Below are positions 37,234-46,465 of a stretch of 64,000 nucleotides of DNA, in pieces; position 1 is the first letter of the stretch, and each line of letters begins with the position of its first letter. Under the pieces are notes generated by a model. That model had not been told where the DNA came from, did not search any database, and worked only from the letters and a program-made list of their open reading frames with translations. A program made the position numbers and the translations under genes. Source of the DNA: Streptococcus hyointestinalis (GTDB taxonomy: Bacteria > Bacillota > Bacilli > Lactobacillales > Streptococcaceae); NCBI RefSeq assembly GCF_900459405.1, contig NZ_UHFN01000007.1:2170001-2234000 (forward strand), read 5' to 3'.

Positions 37234-37731
37234 CTAAGTTAGATTGATAGTATAACGCTCGATGTTGTCACTCTTATCCTTCAGACGTCCACCATTTGCA
37301 AGGATGACCGCACGACTTGCGCTATTAGTCTTGTGACAAGTGATAAGCACTTCCAAGATATTTTTTGCTTTTGCCTCTAAGAGCCCCAAGCGCAGCTGCT
37401 CTTTAGCGTAGCCCCGACCACGCTGGCTAGGGCGAATAGAATAGCCGATATGCCCACCTTCTTGGCGCAGCTTGCTATTTAGACGCAGGCGTAAGTTTAA
37501 AAAGCCCAGTGCTTGATTGTTCTCATCAAAAGCGACAAATTGGATGTAAGGCACAAATCCTTCTGGGATATTTAGCCCCATCTCAGCATAGACTAGGCTT
37601 TCTAGCCAGTCCTCATAGTCTAGGCTAGATTTGTAAAAGCCACCATCCATGGCACTATTGTGCTTCTCAAACTCGGCAATCATCTCAAGTACAGCTTCTT
37701 TATCGCTTAATCTTGGGCGTCTTAGGTGCAT
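37234..37731 (-). CDS. GNAT family N-acetyltransferase
   Basis: 165 residues with a GNAT acetyl-CoA site (IRPSQRGRGYAKEQLRLGL, about residues 97-115) and the C-terminal NxxSRAVILANGG helix. Its substrate is unknown. The gene is conserved between nrdD and nrdG in streptococci, which suggests cotranscription and not necessarily a role in nucleotide reduction. Confidence 0.85.
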   Translation of the reverse strand: MHLRRPRLSDKEAVLEMIAEFEKHNSAMDGGFYKSSLDYEDWLESLVYAEMGLNIPEGFVPYIQFVAFDENNQALGFLNLRLRLNSKLRQEGGHIGYSIRPSQRGRGYAKEQLRLGLLEAKAKNILEVLITCHKTNSASRAVILANGGRLKDKSDNIERYTINLT

Positions 37732-37761
37732 AGTAGTCCTCTTTAGTCTTATGATACGCTA

Positions 37762-37934
37762 AGAAGCTGGAACAAAAAATTCTCAGCTTCTCATTTTTTA
37801 TAGATATAGGTACAAGACGCAGTGGTTGAGTGGGTTCTAGTATATTGATAAATCAACTTCTAGAACCCTACTCAACTGTGCGGAGGTGGGACTACAAAAT
37901 CGCATTTCTACGAAATGACCGATTTTTGTCCCAC
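37762..37934. repeat. Streptococcal intergenic hairpin repeat
   Basis: Three nested or tandem inverted repeats: AGAAGCTG / CAGCTTCT (37762-37769 with 37784-37791), a ~21-bp imperfect stem (about 37818-37840 with 37860-37882), and GTGGGAC.AAAATCG / CGATTTT.GTCCCAC (37886-37934) enclosing CATTTC-TAC-GAAATG. No coding potential; looks like a mobile or MITE-like repeat in the nrd operon. Confidence 0.6.
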
Positions 37935-37941
37935 TCTCGTT

Positions 37942-38076
37942 TTATTTGATGCGACCGGCTTTTTTCAGTAAAGCTTGGGCACGTTCTTTTTTGGTGTTGG
38001 CAAAGCCTTTCACCTGTTTTTCATGAAAGCGCTCAACTTGCGCTTGTCCTTTATAGTCTAATTGGTATTTTCCCAT
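37942..38076 (-). CDS. Small conserved-position protein between nrdD and GNAT gene
   Basis: 44 residues starting MGKYQLDYKGQAQVERFHEK and ending KKAGRIK, very basic (pI high), no membrane segment or cysteine. Starts 8 bp after the nrdD stop with a GGAGCAATC-type ribosome site. An equivalent small gene sits here in other streptococcal nrdD operons; function unknown. Confidence 0.75.
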   Translation of the reverse strand: MGKYQLDYKGQAQVERFHEKQVKGFANTKKERAQALLKKAGRIK

Positions 38077-38084
38077 GATTGCTC

Positions 38085-40292
38085 CTAGTCTTGTTGCTCA
38101 CCTGCGTATTGAATGGTTGAGCCATTCATGTGCTTAACACGTGCTGCGATTTCTTTGTGGCGTCCTTTAACCATTGGACGTGCCTGTGGATTACCAAGAT
38201 AACCACAAGTACGTTTGACCACATCCACCGTCTTAGGATCGCTATTGCCACAGTTTGGACACATAAAGCCACGCTCTGTCGGTGTAAAGTCCCCCTCAAA
38301 ACCACACGCATAGCACTTATCAATCGGTGTGTTAGTGCCAAGATAGCCCACACGGTCATAAGCGTAGTCCCAAACTGCCTCAAGGGCTTTCGGATTTTGT
38401 TGGAGGACAGGATATTCACAATAGTGAATGAAACCGCCAGACGCTCCAGCCTGTGGATAATCTTTTTCAAATTCCAACTTCTCAAATGGTGTTGGATTTT
38501 TGCGGACATCGTAGTGGAAAGAGTTGGTGTAGTATTCTTTATCCGTGATGTCTTTGACGATACCAAATTTCTCCGTATCAAGGCGACAGAAGCGGTCTGT
38601 CAAGCTCTCAGAAGGTGTTGAGTAAACTGAGAAATGATAATCGTACTCATTAGACCACTCATCACACAGACGCTTCATCTGACGAACGATGTCTACTGTA
38701 AAAGCCTTAGCTTCTGGATTGTGCTCCCACTCACCACCGTAAAAGACACTTGCCACTTCGTAAAGTCCGATATAGCCTAGAGATACAGTGGCACGTCTGT
38801 GTTTAAAGAGACTGTCAACATTATCGTACTTGCCAAGGCGTTTACCAAAGGCACCGTATTGATAGAGGATTGGGGCATTGGCAGGACTCGCTTCTTTGAC
38901 ACGCTCTACACGGTAGACAAGAGCGTCCTTAGCTACAGCCATACGCTCATCAAAAAGCTGCCAAAACTTGGTCATATCACCCTCAGACTCCATGGCAATA
39001 CGAGGAAGATTGACTGTCACAACACCTAGGTTCATACGCCCAGAGTTGACTTCAACGCCGTTTTCATCCTTCCAACCTTGTAGGAATGAACGACAGCCCA
39101 TTGGCACCTTGAAAGAGCCTGTCAGCTCGATAATCTTGTCATAAGACAAGACATCTGGATACATACGCTTAGTCGCACACTCTAGCGCAAGCTCCTTGAT
39201 GTCGTAGTTTGGCGTTCCAGGCTCTAAGTTCAATCCTCTCTTCAAAGTAAAGATAAGCTTTGGAAAGATAGCTGTGCGGTGCTCTGCGCCGAGCCCTTGG
39301 ATACGAATATTCAAAATCGCTTTTTGAATTTCACGCTCAAACCAGTTGGTCCCAAGCCCAAAACCAAGTGAGGTGAACGGTGTTTGCCCGTTTGAGGTAA
39401 AGAGCGTGTTGATTTCATACTCCAAGGACTGCATAGCGTCATAGATGTCCTTTTGCGTCTTGGTCTTAGCATAAGCTTCACGCTTATCCTCAGCTACCCA
39501 TTCTTTCGCGTCCTTGAGATGTTTTTGGTAATTCAACTCAGCATAAGGCGCAAGCACTTCATCGATACGGTCAGCTGAGCAGCCTCCATACTGGCTGGAA
39601 GCGACATTAGCGATGATTTGCGAGATTTGTGCAGTCGCTGTTTGGATAGAGCGTGGGCTTTCCACCTCGGCATTTCCAATCTTAAAGCCAGAGCCAAGCA
39701 TGCCCTTAAAGTCAATCAAACAGCAGTTGGTCATTGGTGTATAAGGGCTATAATCCAAGTCATGGTAGTGGATATCCCCTTTTTGGTGCGCATTTGAGAC
39801 GTGCTTAGGCAACATCTTAAGCCCAATGGATTTGCCAACGATACCTGCTGTCAAGTCACGCTGCGTGTTAAAAACGTCGCTATCTTTATTGGCATTTTCA
39901 TTGACAACCGTTTGGTCTTTATTGAGCAGTTTCTCAATGGTAAAGTTAATGTCTGTAGCCTGTGAGCGAGCAAAGTCACGCTGCGTGCGGTAGTTGATAT
40001 ACTCTTGAGCAATCACGTACTCATTTGCCGCTAGCAACTCATGTTCTACGATATTTTGAATTTCATAGATTTTGACGTCTTGGCTAAAGCGGCTATAGAT
40101 TTCTCTCACCACACGCTCAGCAATTTCCTCAAGTTTCGCTTCTACAAGCGGACTCATCTCCACCACTTGATTGCTCGCTTTTAGTAAAGCCTTATATATT
40201 TTATCAGCATCAAAACGCACGAGACGACCGTCACGTTTGATGACCTTGATTGTTGGATTTTCAGTTACAACTTGTTCTTCTAATGTTAGCAT
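38085..40292 (-). CDS. nrdD: Anaerobic ribonucleoside-triphosphate reductase, large subunit
   Basis: 735-residue class III ribonucleotide reductase. N-terminal ATP-cone (VIKRDGRLVRFDADKIYKAL, residues 18-105), catalytic barrel, zinc-binding Cys pairs CYACGFEG and CPNCGNSD, and the glycyl-radical site RTCGYLG near the C-terminus. Makes dNTPs without oxygen; activated by NrdG. NrdR-type boxes overlap its promoter. Confidence 0.97.
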   Translation of the reverse strand: MLTLEEQVVTENPTIKVIKRDGRLVRFDADKIYKALLKASNQVVEMSPLVEAKLEEIAERVVREIYSRFSQDVKIYEIQNIVEHELLAANEYVIAQEYINYRTQRDFARSQATDINFTIEKLLNKDQTVVNENANKDSDVFNTQRDLTAGIVGKSIGLKMLPKHVSNAHQKGDIHYHDLDYSPYTPMTNCCLIDFKGMLGSGFKIGNAEVESPRSIQTATAQISQIIANVASSQYGGCSADRIDEVLAPYAELNYQKHLKDAKEWVAEDKREAYAKTKTQKDIYDAMQSLEYEINTLFTSNGQTPFTSLGFGLGTNWFEREIQKAILNIRIQGLGAEHRTAIFPKLIFTLKRGLNLEPGTPNYDIKELALECATKRMYPDVLSYDKIIELTGSFKVPMGCRSFLQGWKDENGVEVNSGRMNLGVVTVNLPRIAMESEGDMTKFWQLFDERMAVAKDALVYRVERVKEASPANAPILYQYGAFGKRLGKYDNVDSLFKHRRATVSLGYIGLYEVASVFYGGEWEHNPEAKAFTVDIVRQMKRLCDEWSNEYDYHFSVYSTPSESLTDRFCRLDTEKFGIVKDITDKEYYTNSFHYDVRKNPTPFEKLEFEKDYPQAGASGGFIHYCEYPVLQQNPKALEAVWDYAYDRVGYLGTNTPIDKCYACGFEGDFTPTERGFMCPNCGNSDPKTVDVVKRTCGYLGNPQARPMVKGRHKEIAARVKHMNGSTIQYAGEQQD

Positions 40293-40315
40293 GTCTGCCT
40301 CCTTTTGACTCCTTT

Positions 40316-40384
40316 ATTATATCACGATAAACAAAAAAATCAATATCTTGTATTGATATTTGTCGTATAACACAAGATATTGAT
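40316..40384 (-). promoter_or_regulatory. nrdD promoter with two NrdR-like boxes
   Basis: Minus strand TTGATT (40338-40343), 16 bp, TATAAT (40316-40321). ATCAATATCTTGT (40339-40351) and its inverted copy ACAAGATATTGAT (40372-40384), together with a second TTGATAT, form two boxes of the NrdR type spaced about three helical turns, one covering the -35. Confidence 0.75.
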
Positions 40385-40391
40385 ATTTTCA

Positions 40392-41930
40392 TTATTTTTT
40401 CTGATAAACTGTAAAGCTTTTTACACCGCTTATAGAGACTGTTTTGTACTCTTTTTTGAGCATGCTAGAGATACTTGCTGGCAGTGTCATGGATTTATTG
40501 ACCACGATATAAGCTGAGTCAGCCTCTAGCAAACTATCCACTAGATTTTTATGATTGGTTTTATTGTGCGTGTTGATCGTTGGCAATGCAAACTGTGAGC
40601 CAGTCTTTAGCTTGCTATCGGTATAAATACCTGCCACCTTATCCCAGACATAGATAGTATCATCACTTGAAGTCTTTTTAGCAACATAGCTCGCTGTCAA
40701 AGAGCGCTCATGATTGAGCGAAGTCATGGTCACCACACGATAGCCTAAATGCCCCAGAGCAATAACTACTAACAAGGCTGGCAGATAAAAGCCACGCTTG
40801 ATATAAGTTGCAATCACCTCGGACATACCTGCATTTTTCGCACGGCGTCGGCTACGGTCACGGAAATTCGCTGCTGTTAAAATCAAGCCATACATGGTCA
40901 ATGGAAGCAAGTGATACAGGCAATAATCGCTAGACAACAAGGCTAAAACAAGGTAAACAATAGTCGTTAGCGCAAGTAAAATAGTGCCTATTTTATTATC
41001 TTTTCGCTTAAAGGTTCCAAATAAACCGTATAAAAGCCCCGAGCCTAAAGCCACCACCAATTGCAAGACAAAAGCCAAGATAACATTATCCGATCCCATA
41101 GTAGGGCTGGTAAACGGATAGATGAAGGCTTGCTTGATATAAGGCGACAAAATCTGTAAGTTAAAGATGAAATAACCCGCTGTATAGATAATTAGCAATG
41201 TTCCAAAAATTATACAGAGCAATTGATAAAATCCACGGGCAAAATGCTTATGACTAAGGTTATAGATACCAACCGTCACAAACGATAAAAGCCAAAAAAC
41301 AACCGATTGCGGATCGAACAAGAGGGCAAAGGCACTGATAAACCCATAAAGGATAAAGGCTTCATCCTTAACAAGTCCCGCAAAATAGCGCAGTAAGAAC
41401 CAAATCCCAATCAGAACAAAAGGCATCCCAAACTGACTTGGATACAGACCGCCAAAGCCTAAAACCAGATTCAGCAAATAAAAGATAAAGGCAAAAGCCA
41501 GTGTGACATCACGGCGTGTCGAAAGATAGTAAACAATCTTATAGAAATAAACACCAGCCACATAGAAAAAGACAAGCTGAAAAGGTATCAACCAAAGGAG
41601 CGACCCCAGTAAGTCACTGACCAAAATCAGCAAGTAGTAAAAAAAGCCACCTATTGCAAAAACATCGCTATAAGGCAGTTGCCCTCTGACCATCATCACC
41701 CCAGTATAGAGGTTTTCTGACTGCCAGCCATTAGCATAGCCTGTAAAAAATGGCAAAGCAATGCTACATAGACTCACCACTAAACTCAACAGCAACAGAT
41801 AAAAGCGGTGTGATCTTGGCACTCTAAAATTACGATCATGGTTACGTCTCTCACCCACATGATAAGAGCGAGAAAGGCGACTGAGGTTTTCTCTAGTTTG
41901 TCCTGAGAGGGTTTCTGATGTATAACTCAC
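40392..41930 (-). CDS. Polytopic membrane protein, possible GT-C glycosyltransferase-like
   Basis: 512 residues: cytoplasmic basic N-terminus, about eleven to twelve hydrophobic helices (residues 45-400), then a ~110-residue soluble C-terminal domain outside or inside. The first loop reads GQLPYSDVFAIGGFFYYL, reminiscent of the Y-x-D acidic motif of PMT/GT-C sugar transferases. No closer family recognised. Own upstream region; it runs toward the nrdD promoter without an obvious terminator. Confidence 0.6.
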   Translation of the reverse strand: MSYTSETLSGQTRENLSRLSRSYHVGERRNHDRNFRVPRSHRFYLLLLSLVVSLCSIALPFFTGYANGWQSENLYTGVMMVRGQLPYSDVFAIGGFFYYLLILVSDLLGSLLWLIPFQLVFFYVAGVYFYKIVYYLSTRRDVTLAFAFIFYLLNLVLGFGGLYPSQFGMPFVLIGIWFLLRYFAGLVKDEAFILYGFISAFALLFDPQSVVFWLLSFVTVGIYNLSHKHFARGFYQLLCIIFGTLLIIYTAGYFIFNLQILSPYIKQAFIYPFTSPTMGSDNVILAFVLQLVVALGSGLLYGLFGTFKRKDNKIGTILLALTTIVYLVLALLSSDYCLYHLLPLTMYGLILTAANFRDRSRRRAKNAGMSEVIATYIKRGFYLPALLVVIALGHLGYRVVTMTSLNHERSLTASYVAKKTSSDDTIYVWDKVAGIYTDSKLKTGSQFALPTINTHNKTNHKNLVDSLLEADSAYIVVNKSMTLPASISSMLKKEYKTVSISGVKSFTVYQKK

Positions 41931-41984
41931 CGTGTTCTCCTGTCATTATAAAGTTTTTCCTATATTACAGTATAGCAAAAACTA

Positions 41985-42101
41985 TTATTTAGTCAATTTC
42001 TTTCGGAGTTTGACATAGTAGCGCATCTCTCCAAAAGTATGTAGTAGCTTGCCTTCATAGGCTTTTAAAAAGGCTTCTTCTTTTTTGCTCAATGTTTTCA
42101 C
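41985..42101 (-). CDS. Putative small basic protein
   Basis: 38 codons from a GTG (42099-42101) with GGGGAC just upstream: (M)KTLSKKEEAFLKAYEGKLL..., ending KKLTK. Amphipathic and basic, no homologue recognised. It lies after the DUF1292 terminator, in the same direction as the membrane protein gene. Confidence 0.4.
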   Translation of the reverse strand: MKTLSKKEEAFLKAYEGKLLHTFGEMRYYVKLRKKLTK

Positions 42102-42154
42102 GATAGTCCCCTTGTATAGTTATTACCTATTTATTCGTAAAAACATAGCAGACA

Positions 42155-42180
42155 AAAAGAAAAAGGGTAAAAATCCCCTT
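42155..42180 (-). terminator. Terminator after the ireB-ruvX-DUF1292 operon
   Basis: Minus strand AAGGG / CCCTT stem with an 8-base loop and a T-rich tail, just after the DUF1292 stop. Confidence 0.6.
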
Positions 42181-42187
42181 ATCTCAC

Positions 42188-42490
42188 TTAAGCTTCTTCA
42201 TCCATAAAACTGTTGAAGACTTCTTCGATCATATCCCATTCAGCGTCAGAGTCTTCTGGGATTGGCTCAAGATTGCCTTCACGACCGTCTTCATTTTCAG
42301 TAAAGGAATAAGCTTGAATCTCGATTTCACCAGCTTCATCCTCTTCTGCTCCAGCAGGAACAAGCAAAACATAGTTTTTACCAAACTGTTCACGACCATC
42401 AATGGTGAGCAAGATTTCAAACAATGTTTCATTGCCTTGTTCGTCTACTAAAGTCACCATTTCGTGTTCATGTCCATGAGTGTGTGCCAT
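42188..42490 (-). CDS. DUF1292 family protein (YrzB-like)
   Basis: 100-residue very acidic protein with the DUF1292 core [24 protein letters not shown] and a Glu/Asp-rich C-terminus; an N-terminal HTHGHEHE run could bind metal. Function unknown. Third gene of the widely conserved ireB-ruvX-DUF1292 cluster, 34 bp after ruvX. Confidence 0.88.
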   Translation of the reverse strand: MAHTHGHEHEMVTLVDEQGNETLFEILLTIDGREQFGKNYVLLVPAGAEEDEAGEIEIQAYSFTENEDGREGNLEPIPEDSDAEWDMIEEVFNSFMDEEA

Positions 42491-42524
42491 TTTTCTCTCC
42501 TTTTTATAGCATGACCATCTGGTC

Positions 42525-42944
42525 TTAAATTGTGCGATCTAGATAATTTTGTAAAATGAGCTGCGCTGCCAGCTTATCAATCACTTTTTTGCGCTTGTTG
42601 CGACTAACGTCTGCCTGCTCAACCAGCATACGCTCAGCTTGAACAGTTGTAAGTCTCTCATCTTGATAGTCAATAGGTAGCTGAAAGAGCTCTTTTATCT
42701 TCTCTCCGTAAGACTGACTCGCCTCCACACGAGGACCGCTCGTGTTGTTCATATTTTTAGGCAGTCCAACAACAAACTTATCTACCTTATACTCTTTGAC
42801 TAACTCAGCCAAACGCTCAAAGCCAAATTCACCAGCCTCTTCATCGATTTTGATGATTTCAACGCCTTGAGCAGTAAAGCCTAGTGGGTCGCTAATTGCA
42901 ACACCAACTGTCTTAGACCCAACGTCTAATCCCATTATTCTCAT
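42525..42944 (-). CDS. ruvX: Putative Holliday junction resolvase RuvX (YqgF family)
   Basis: 139-residue RNase H-fold nuclease: [19 protein letters not shown] start ([16 protein letters not shown]) with the first catalytic Asp, E in VVGLPKN region, and [12 protein letters not shown] with the C-terminal acid motif. Thought to act in 16S rRNA 5' processing as well as on DNA junctions. Overlaps ireB by four bases. Confidence 0.93.
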   Translation of the reverse strand: MRIMGLDVGSKTVGVAISDPLGFTAQGVEIIKIDEEAGEFGFERLAELVKEYKVDKFVVGLPKNMNNTSGPRVEASQSYGEKIKELFQLPIDYQDERLTTVQAERMLVEQADVSRNKRKKVIDKLAAQLILQNYLDRTI

Positions 42945-43207
42945 AAATCAATCCCATTTCCTTTGAGATAAAATTTAACCAATTCCTCAACGATTTCGTC
43001 ACGCTCGTACTTACGTACTTTATTGCGTGCGTCGTTGTAGCGAGGGATATAAGCTGGGTCCCCACTAAGCACATAACCAACAATTTGATTGATAGGATTG
43101 TATCCTTTCTCTTCAAGAGAACGGTAGACAGTAGTTAGGGTCTCGCTGATGGCTTGCTTGTTGCCATCATCAAGATTAAAACGGACAGTTTCATCTGTAA
43201 AGCCCAT
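42941..43207 (-). CDS. ireB: IreB family regulatory phosphoprotein
   Basis: 88 residues starting [15 protein letters not shown]; the DDG-proximal threonines are the sites phosphorylated by the Ser/Thr kinase IreK in enterococci. DUF965 core with [19 protein letters not shown]. Start chosen at the conserved MGFT with GAAGG upstream; a longer reading adds seven residues. Confidence 0.92.
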   Translation of the reverse strand: MGFTDETVRFNLDDGNKQAISETLTTVYRSLEEKGYNPINQIVGYVLSGDPAYIPRYNDARNKVRKYERDEIVEELVKFYLKGNGIDL

Positions 43208-43243
43208 ACTTACACCTTCTTTCTTCAATGTCTAGTAGACTTT

Positions 43244-43272
43244 ATTATAGCTTATTTCCAATTTTTTCACAA
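43244..43272 (-). promoter_or_regulatory. ireB operon promoter
   Basis: Minus strand TTGTGA (43267-43272), 17 bp, TATAAT (43244-43249). Confidence 0.75.
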
Positions 43273-43295
43273 GCTGAAAGCTAAAAGTAGGCAAA

Positions 43296-43328
43296 AATAT
43301 AAGAAGCCAGCAGGGGCTTCTCATATTA
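43296..43328 (-). terminator. spx terminator
   Basis: Minus strand AGAAGCC-CCTGCT-GGCTTCT with AT-paired extension and TATATTTTT tail, overlapping the spx stop codon. Confidence 0.85.
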
Positions 43329-43724
43329 TAGAGCAGCTCGCATGCGAGCCTCTGTATTTTCAACGTCACGAATAGAGCGTGGCAAGAAAGCACGAATATC
43401 GTCCTCTTTATAGCCTACTTGTAGACGCTTATCATCAATCAGAATAGGGCTCTTCAAGATACGAGGGTTCTCCTGAATCAAATCAATCACTTGACTCAAG
43501 CTCAAATCCTCGATATTACAGTTGAGCGCTTTAGCATAGCGGTTTTTGGAAGAGACAATGCTCTCGATACCATCCTCTGTTTTTGATAATATGTCTAAAA
43601 TTTCTTGCTTTGTTAAAGGTTCTTTCCCAAGATTCTGTTCTTTATAAGGAAGTTGATGAGCATTGAGCCAAGTTTTTGCTTTTTTACAGCTTGTGCAACT
43701 TGAAATGGTATAAATCTTAATCAT
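43326..43724 (-). CDS. spx: Spx/MgsR-family transcriptional regulator
   Basis: 132 residues of the ArsC-like Spx family, which binds RNA polymerase alpha-CTD and controls oxidative-stress genes. Redox motif CTSC (Cys10, Cys13), RxxLLxxPxx-type segment NPRILKSPILIDDKRLQVGY, and C-terminal FLPRSIR. Start at MIKIYTISSC. Located after recA as for one of the two streptococcal Spx paralogues (SpxA2/SpxB type). Confidence 0.9.
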   Translation of the reverse strand: MIKIYTISSCTSCKKAKTWLNAHQLPYKEQNLGKEPLTKQEILDILSKTEDGIESIVSSKNRYAKALNCNIEDLSLSQVIDLIQENPRILKSPILIDDKRLQVGYKEDDIRAFLPRSIRDVENTEARMRAAL

Positions 43725-43758
43725 GTTCATCCTCACTTTCTATCCTATGATACTAACT

Positions 43759-43767
43759 ATTCTAACA
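43759..43767 (-). promoter_or_regulatory. Extended -10 promoter of spx
   Basis: TGTTAGAAT on the minus strand, about 35 bp upstream of the start codon. Confidence 0.5.
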
Positions 43768-43786
43768 CATTCCTTGGAAATAAAAC

Positions 43787-43819
43787 ATAGGTCTTTAGAC
43801 CTATTTTCGAAAAAATAGG
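43787..43819 (-). terminator. recA terminator (two overlapping hairpins)
   Basis: On the minus strand CCTATTTT-TTCG-AAAATAGG (43800-43819) is followed by ATAGGTC-TAAA-GACCTAT (43787-43804) and GTTTTATTT. The hairpins share bases, so only one can form at a time. Confidence 0.65.
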
Positions 43820-43847
43820 CTAAAATAGAGGGTTTTGACGCTACAAA

Positions 43848-45035
43848 CTACTCTTCAATCTCAATAGTATCCTCAAGATCAAGAACTAATTCGTCAGCTC
43901 CTTCTTCGTTTTCGATACTTGGTGCCTTATCGTCTTCGGCTTTTTTAGCCGATTGACTCTTGTTTTCCGCTTTCTCCGCTTCCTCTTCTGTAATCATACC
44001 GTAGTGAAGACGGACTTTGCGGTCAATCTCTTCAAAGATTTCTGGGTGCTCCGCCAGATATTTCTTGGCATTTTCTGAGCCTTGTCCGATTTTCTCATCG
44101 TTGTAAGAATACCATGAGCCTGCTTTTTTGACGATGTCAAGATCACTAGCGATTTTCAACAGTTCTCCTGTCTGAGAAATACCTTCGCCATAGATGATTT
44201 CAACATTTGCTTCCTTAAACGGTGGTGCCACCTTGTTTTTAACGACCTTGATTTTCGTTTCCTTACCAACATTGGTGTCTTTTTGGTCGCCTGTTCCTTT
44301 GATTTGGGTATTACCACGCACATCAAGACGAACGGAAGCATAGAACTTGAGGGCACGTCCACCAGGAGTCGTCTCTGGATTTCCAAACATAACCCCAACT
44401 TTTTCACGCAGTTGGTTGATAAAGATAGCGATAGTCTTTGTTTTGTTGATGGAAGCACCTAGTTTACGCATGGCTTGACTCATCATACGTGCTTGAAGTC
44501 CGACATGCGAATCCCCAATATCACCGTCGATTTCTGCACGAGGTACCAAAGCCGCAACAGAGTCGACAACCACCAAGTCAATAGCGCCAGAGTCAATCAA
44601 CTTTTCTGCAATCTCAAGCCCTTGTTCCCCAGAGTCTGGCTGAGACAAGAGAAGTTCATCAATATTAACCCCCAAAGCAGCGGCATAAGCAGGGTCAAGA
44701 GCGTGCTCCGCATCGATAAAGGCAGCGATACCGCCCTCTTTTTGCGCCTGCGCTACAGCATGCAATGCTACTGTTGTTTTCCCTGAACTTTCAGGTCCGT
44801 AGATTTCGATGATACGTCCTTTAGGATAACCACCTGCTCCTAACGCAATATCAAGTGCCAGTGAGCCTGAGCTCATGACCTGCACCTTTTGCTCTGCATG
44901 CTCACCCAAGCGCATGATAGCCCCTTTACCAAAATCTTTTTCGATTTTTTTCAGAGCTTCTCCTAAAGCTTTTTCACGTTCTTCACCAAATTTTTTCTTA
45001 ATTTCTTCTGGTTTTTTACTTGCTTTCTTAGCCAA
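43848..45035 (-). CDS. recA: Recombinase RecA
   Basis: 395 residues. Walker [10 protein letters not shown] (residues 80-88), loop L1/L2 region [28 protein letters not shown] split around 210-237, acidic C-terminal tail. Catalyses strand exchange and LexA-like/HdiR cleavage in repair and transformation. Follows cinA by 93 bp; co-regulated late competence genes in streptococci. A TTGTCA-17-TACTGT promoter lies in the gap. Confidence 0.98.
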   Translation of the reverse strand: MAKKASKKPEEIKKKFGEEREKALGEALKKIEKDFGKGAIMRLGEHAEQKVQVMSSGSLALDIALGAGGYPKGRIIEIYGPESSGKTTVALHAVAQAQKEGGIAAFIDAEHALDPAYAAALGVNIDELLLSQPDSGEQGLEIAEKLIDSGAIDLVVVDSVAALVPRAEIDGDIGDSHVGLQARMMSQAMRKLGASINKTKTIAIFINQLREKVGVMFGNPETTPGGRALKFYASVRLDVRGNTQIKGTGDQKDTNVGKETKIKVVKNKVAPPFKEANVEIIYGEGISQTGELLKIASDLDIVKKAGSWYSYNDEKIGQGSENAKKYLAEHPEIFEEIDRKVRLHYGMITEEEAEKAENKSQSAKKAEDDKAPSIENEEGADELVLDLEDTIEIEE

Positions 45036-45128
45036 ATTGTTCTCCTTTATTTAGAATAATTGCCTTAAAAAATATACATTACAGTAAACATCATCCCTTG
45101 ATTTGACAACACTTTATTATACCAAATT

Positions 45129-46388
45129 TTAGTCATTTAATAAAGATTGACGTACCAGATTAAAGGCGTGCAGTGTGCTGATATAGCGCACATCACTCCT
45201 TGTACGACCTCCAATCAAAACTTTGAGAGATTGTGTTTTATCTTTTGTGGCGATTGCAATGAAAACTGTCCCCACCGGCTGACCTTCAAGTTCATCTGGT
45301 CCAGCGACACCTGTAAGACTAATGCCAATGTCAGCACCTGTCAGTCGACGTGACTGCTCCGCCATTTTTTTGGCTGTAAAGCTGCTGATAACGCCGTGTT
45401 TTTGCAACTCACTCAGAGGAATATCTAGCATTCTTGCCTTTTCTTCGATACTGTAGGTGACATAGCCCCCTTTAAAGACCTGCGAAGAACCTGGAAAATC
45501 TGCCAAGGTCGCTTGAAATAGCCCAGCTGTCAAACTTTCTGCCGCTGTAATAGTCTTATCGTGTTCTTTTAACAGGCTAAAAGCCGTTTTTGCTAAGCTA
45601 TTATCGTCTCCGTAGCCGTAGAAAAAGTCCTTCAATAAGATACCATCCAAGCTCTTGACAGACATGATTTTTTCTTCAAGAACATCAAGCTTGCTATCTG
45701 CTTCCTCTTGGCTGTGTGCCTTGGTTGACAATCTCAGAGTAACCTCGCCAGTCTTTGCGTAAGGCGCTAGTGTCGGGTCAACTTGCTTGTCAATAAGCGG
45801 TGCCAAAACAGTTGCCAACTGACTCTCGCCGATGCCAAAGAAGCGCAAGACACGAGAGTAGAGCTGTGTATGACCGTTTGAGATGAGCGGAATCAACTCT
45901 TCTGTCACCATCGGTTTTAGCTCGCTTGGCGGACCAGGAAGCACCACATAGCGGACACCATCCACACTCACATAACCACCCACAGCAAGACCTGTTCGAT
46001 TTTGAAGAGGCATAGAGCCCTCGATAATCTGTGCTTGGCGCTCATTATTTGGGGTTCTGGTGTGCTTTGGGCGTAGCGCAAAAAAAGCATCCAACTTTTG
46101 GCTAGCTTGCTCGTCAAAGACGAGCTTACGTCCTAGAAATTCAGCTAAGGTTTGCTTGGTCAAATCGTCCTCAGTCGGACCAAGTCCACCACACAAGACA
46201 ACCAAGTCGCTACGTGTTGAGGCGAGTTCAATCACTGATAATAAACGCTTGCGATTATCACCGACAGTTGTTTGGAAAAAGACATCAATCCCTAGCTCGG
46301 CAAATTTCTCAGACAGAAATTGAGCATTAGTGTTTACAATTTGTCCTGTCAGTAGCTCTGTACCGACAGTAATGAGTTCAGCTTTCAT
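45129..46388 (-). CDS. cinA: Competence/damage-inducible protein CinA
   Basis: 419 residues: N-terminal MoCF_BD/COG1058 domain ([32 protein letters not shown]) and C-terminal CinA nicotinamide-nucleotide amidase-type domain ([29 protein letters not shown]). Start taken at MKAELI with AGGTGG upstream. In transforming streptococci it is a SigX-dependent late gene transcribed into recA. Confidence 0.95.
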   Translation of the reverse strand: MKAELITVGTELLTGQIVNTNAQFLSEKFAELGIDVFFQTTVGDNRKRLLSVIELASTRSDLVVLCGGLGPTEDDLTKQTLAEFLGRKLVFDEQASQKLDAFFALRPKHTRTPNNERQAQIIEGSMPLQNRTGLAVGGYVSVDGVRYVVLPGPPSELKPMVTEELIPLISNGHTQLYSRVLRFFGIGESQLATVLAPLIDKQVDPTLAPYAKTGEVTLRLSTKAHSQEEADSKLDVLEEKIMSVKSLDGILLKDFFYGYGDDNSLAKTAFSLLKEHDKTITAAESLTAGLFQATLADFPGSSQVFKGGYVTYSIEEKARMLDIPLSELQKHGVISSFTAKKMAEQSRRLTGADIGISLTGVAGPDELEGQPVGTVFIAIATKDKTQSLKVLIGGRTRSDVRYISTLHAFNLVRQSLLND

Positions 46389-46406
46389 ATGAACCACCTA
46401 TCTATT

Positions 46407-46433
46407 CATTCGTTATTCTCCTTTATTTTAACA
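46407..46433 (-). promoter_or_regulatory. cinA promoter region, with degenerate SigX-box candidate
   Basis: TGTTAAAAT (46425-46433, minus) is an extended vegetative -10. AACGAATG (46407-46414, minus) matches six of eight positions of the streptococcal cin-box TACGAATA and has a T7 tract about 20 bp upstream. Confidence 0.4.
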
Positions 46434-46459
46434 AAAAAAGTGACAAAAGCGTCACTTTT
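46434..46459 (-). terminator. tag terminator
   Basis: AAAAGTGAC / GTCACTTTT stem with a six-base loop followed by T7 on the minus strand, after the tag stop. Confidence 0.88.
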
Positions 46460-46465
46460 ACACGA

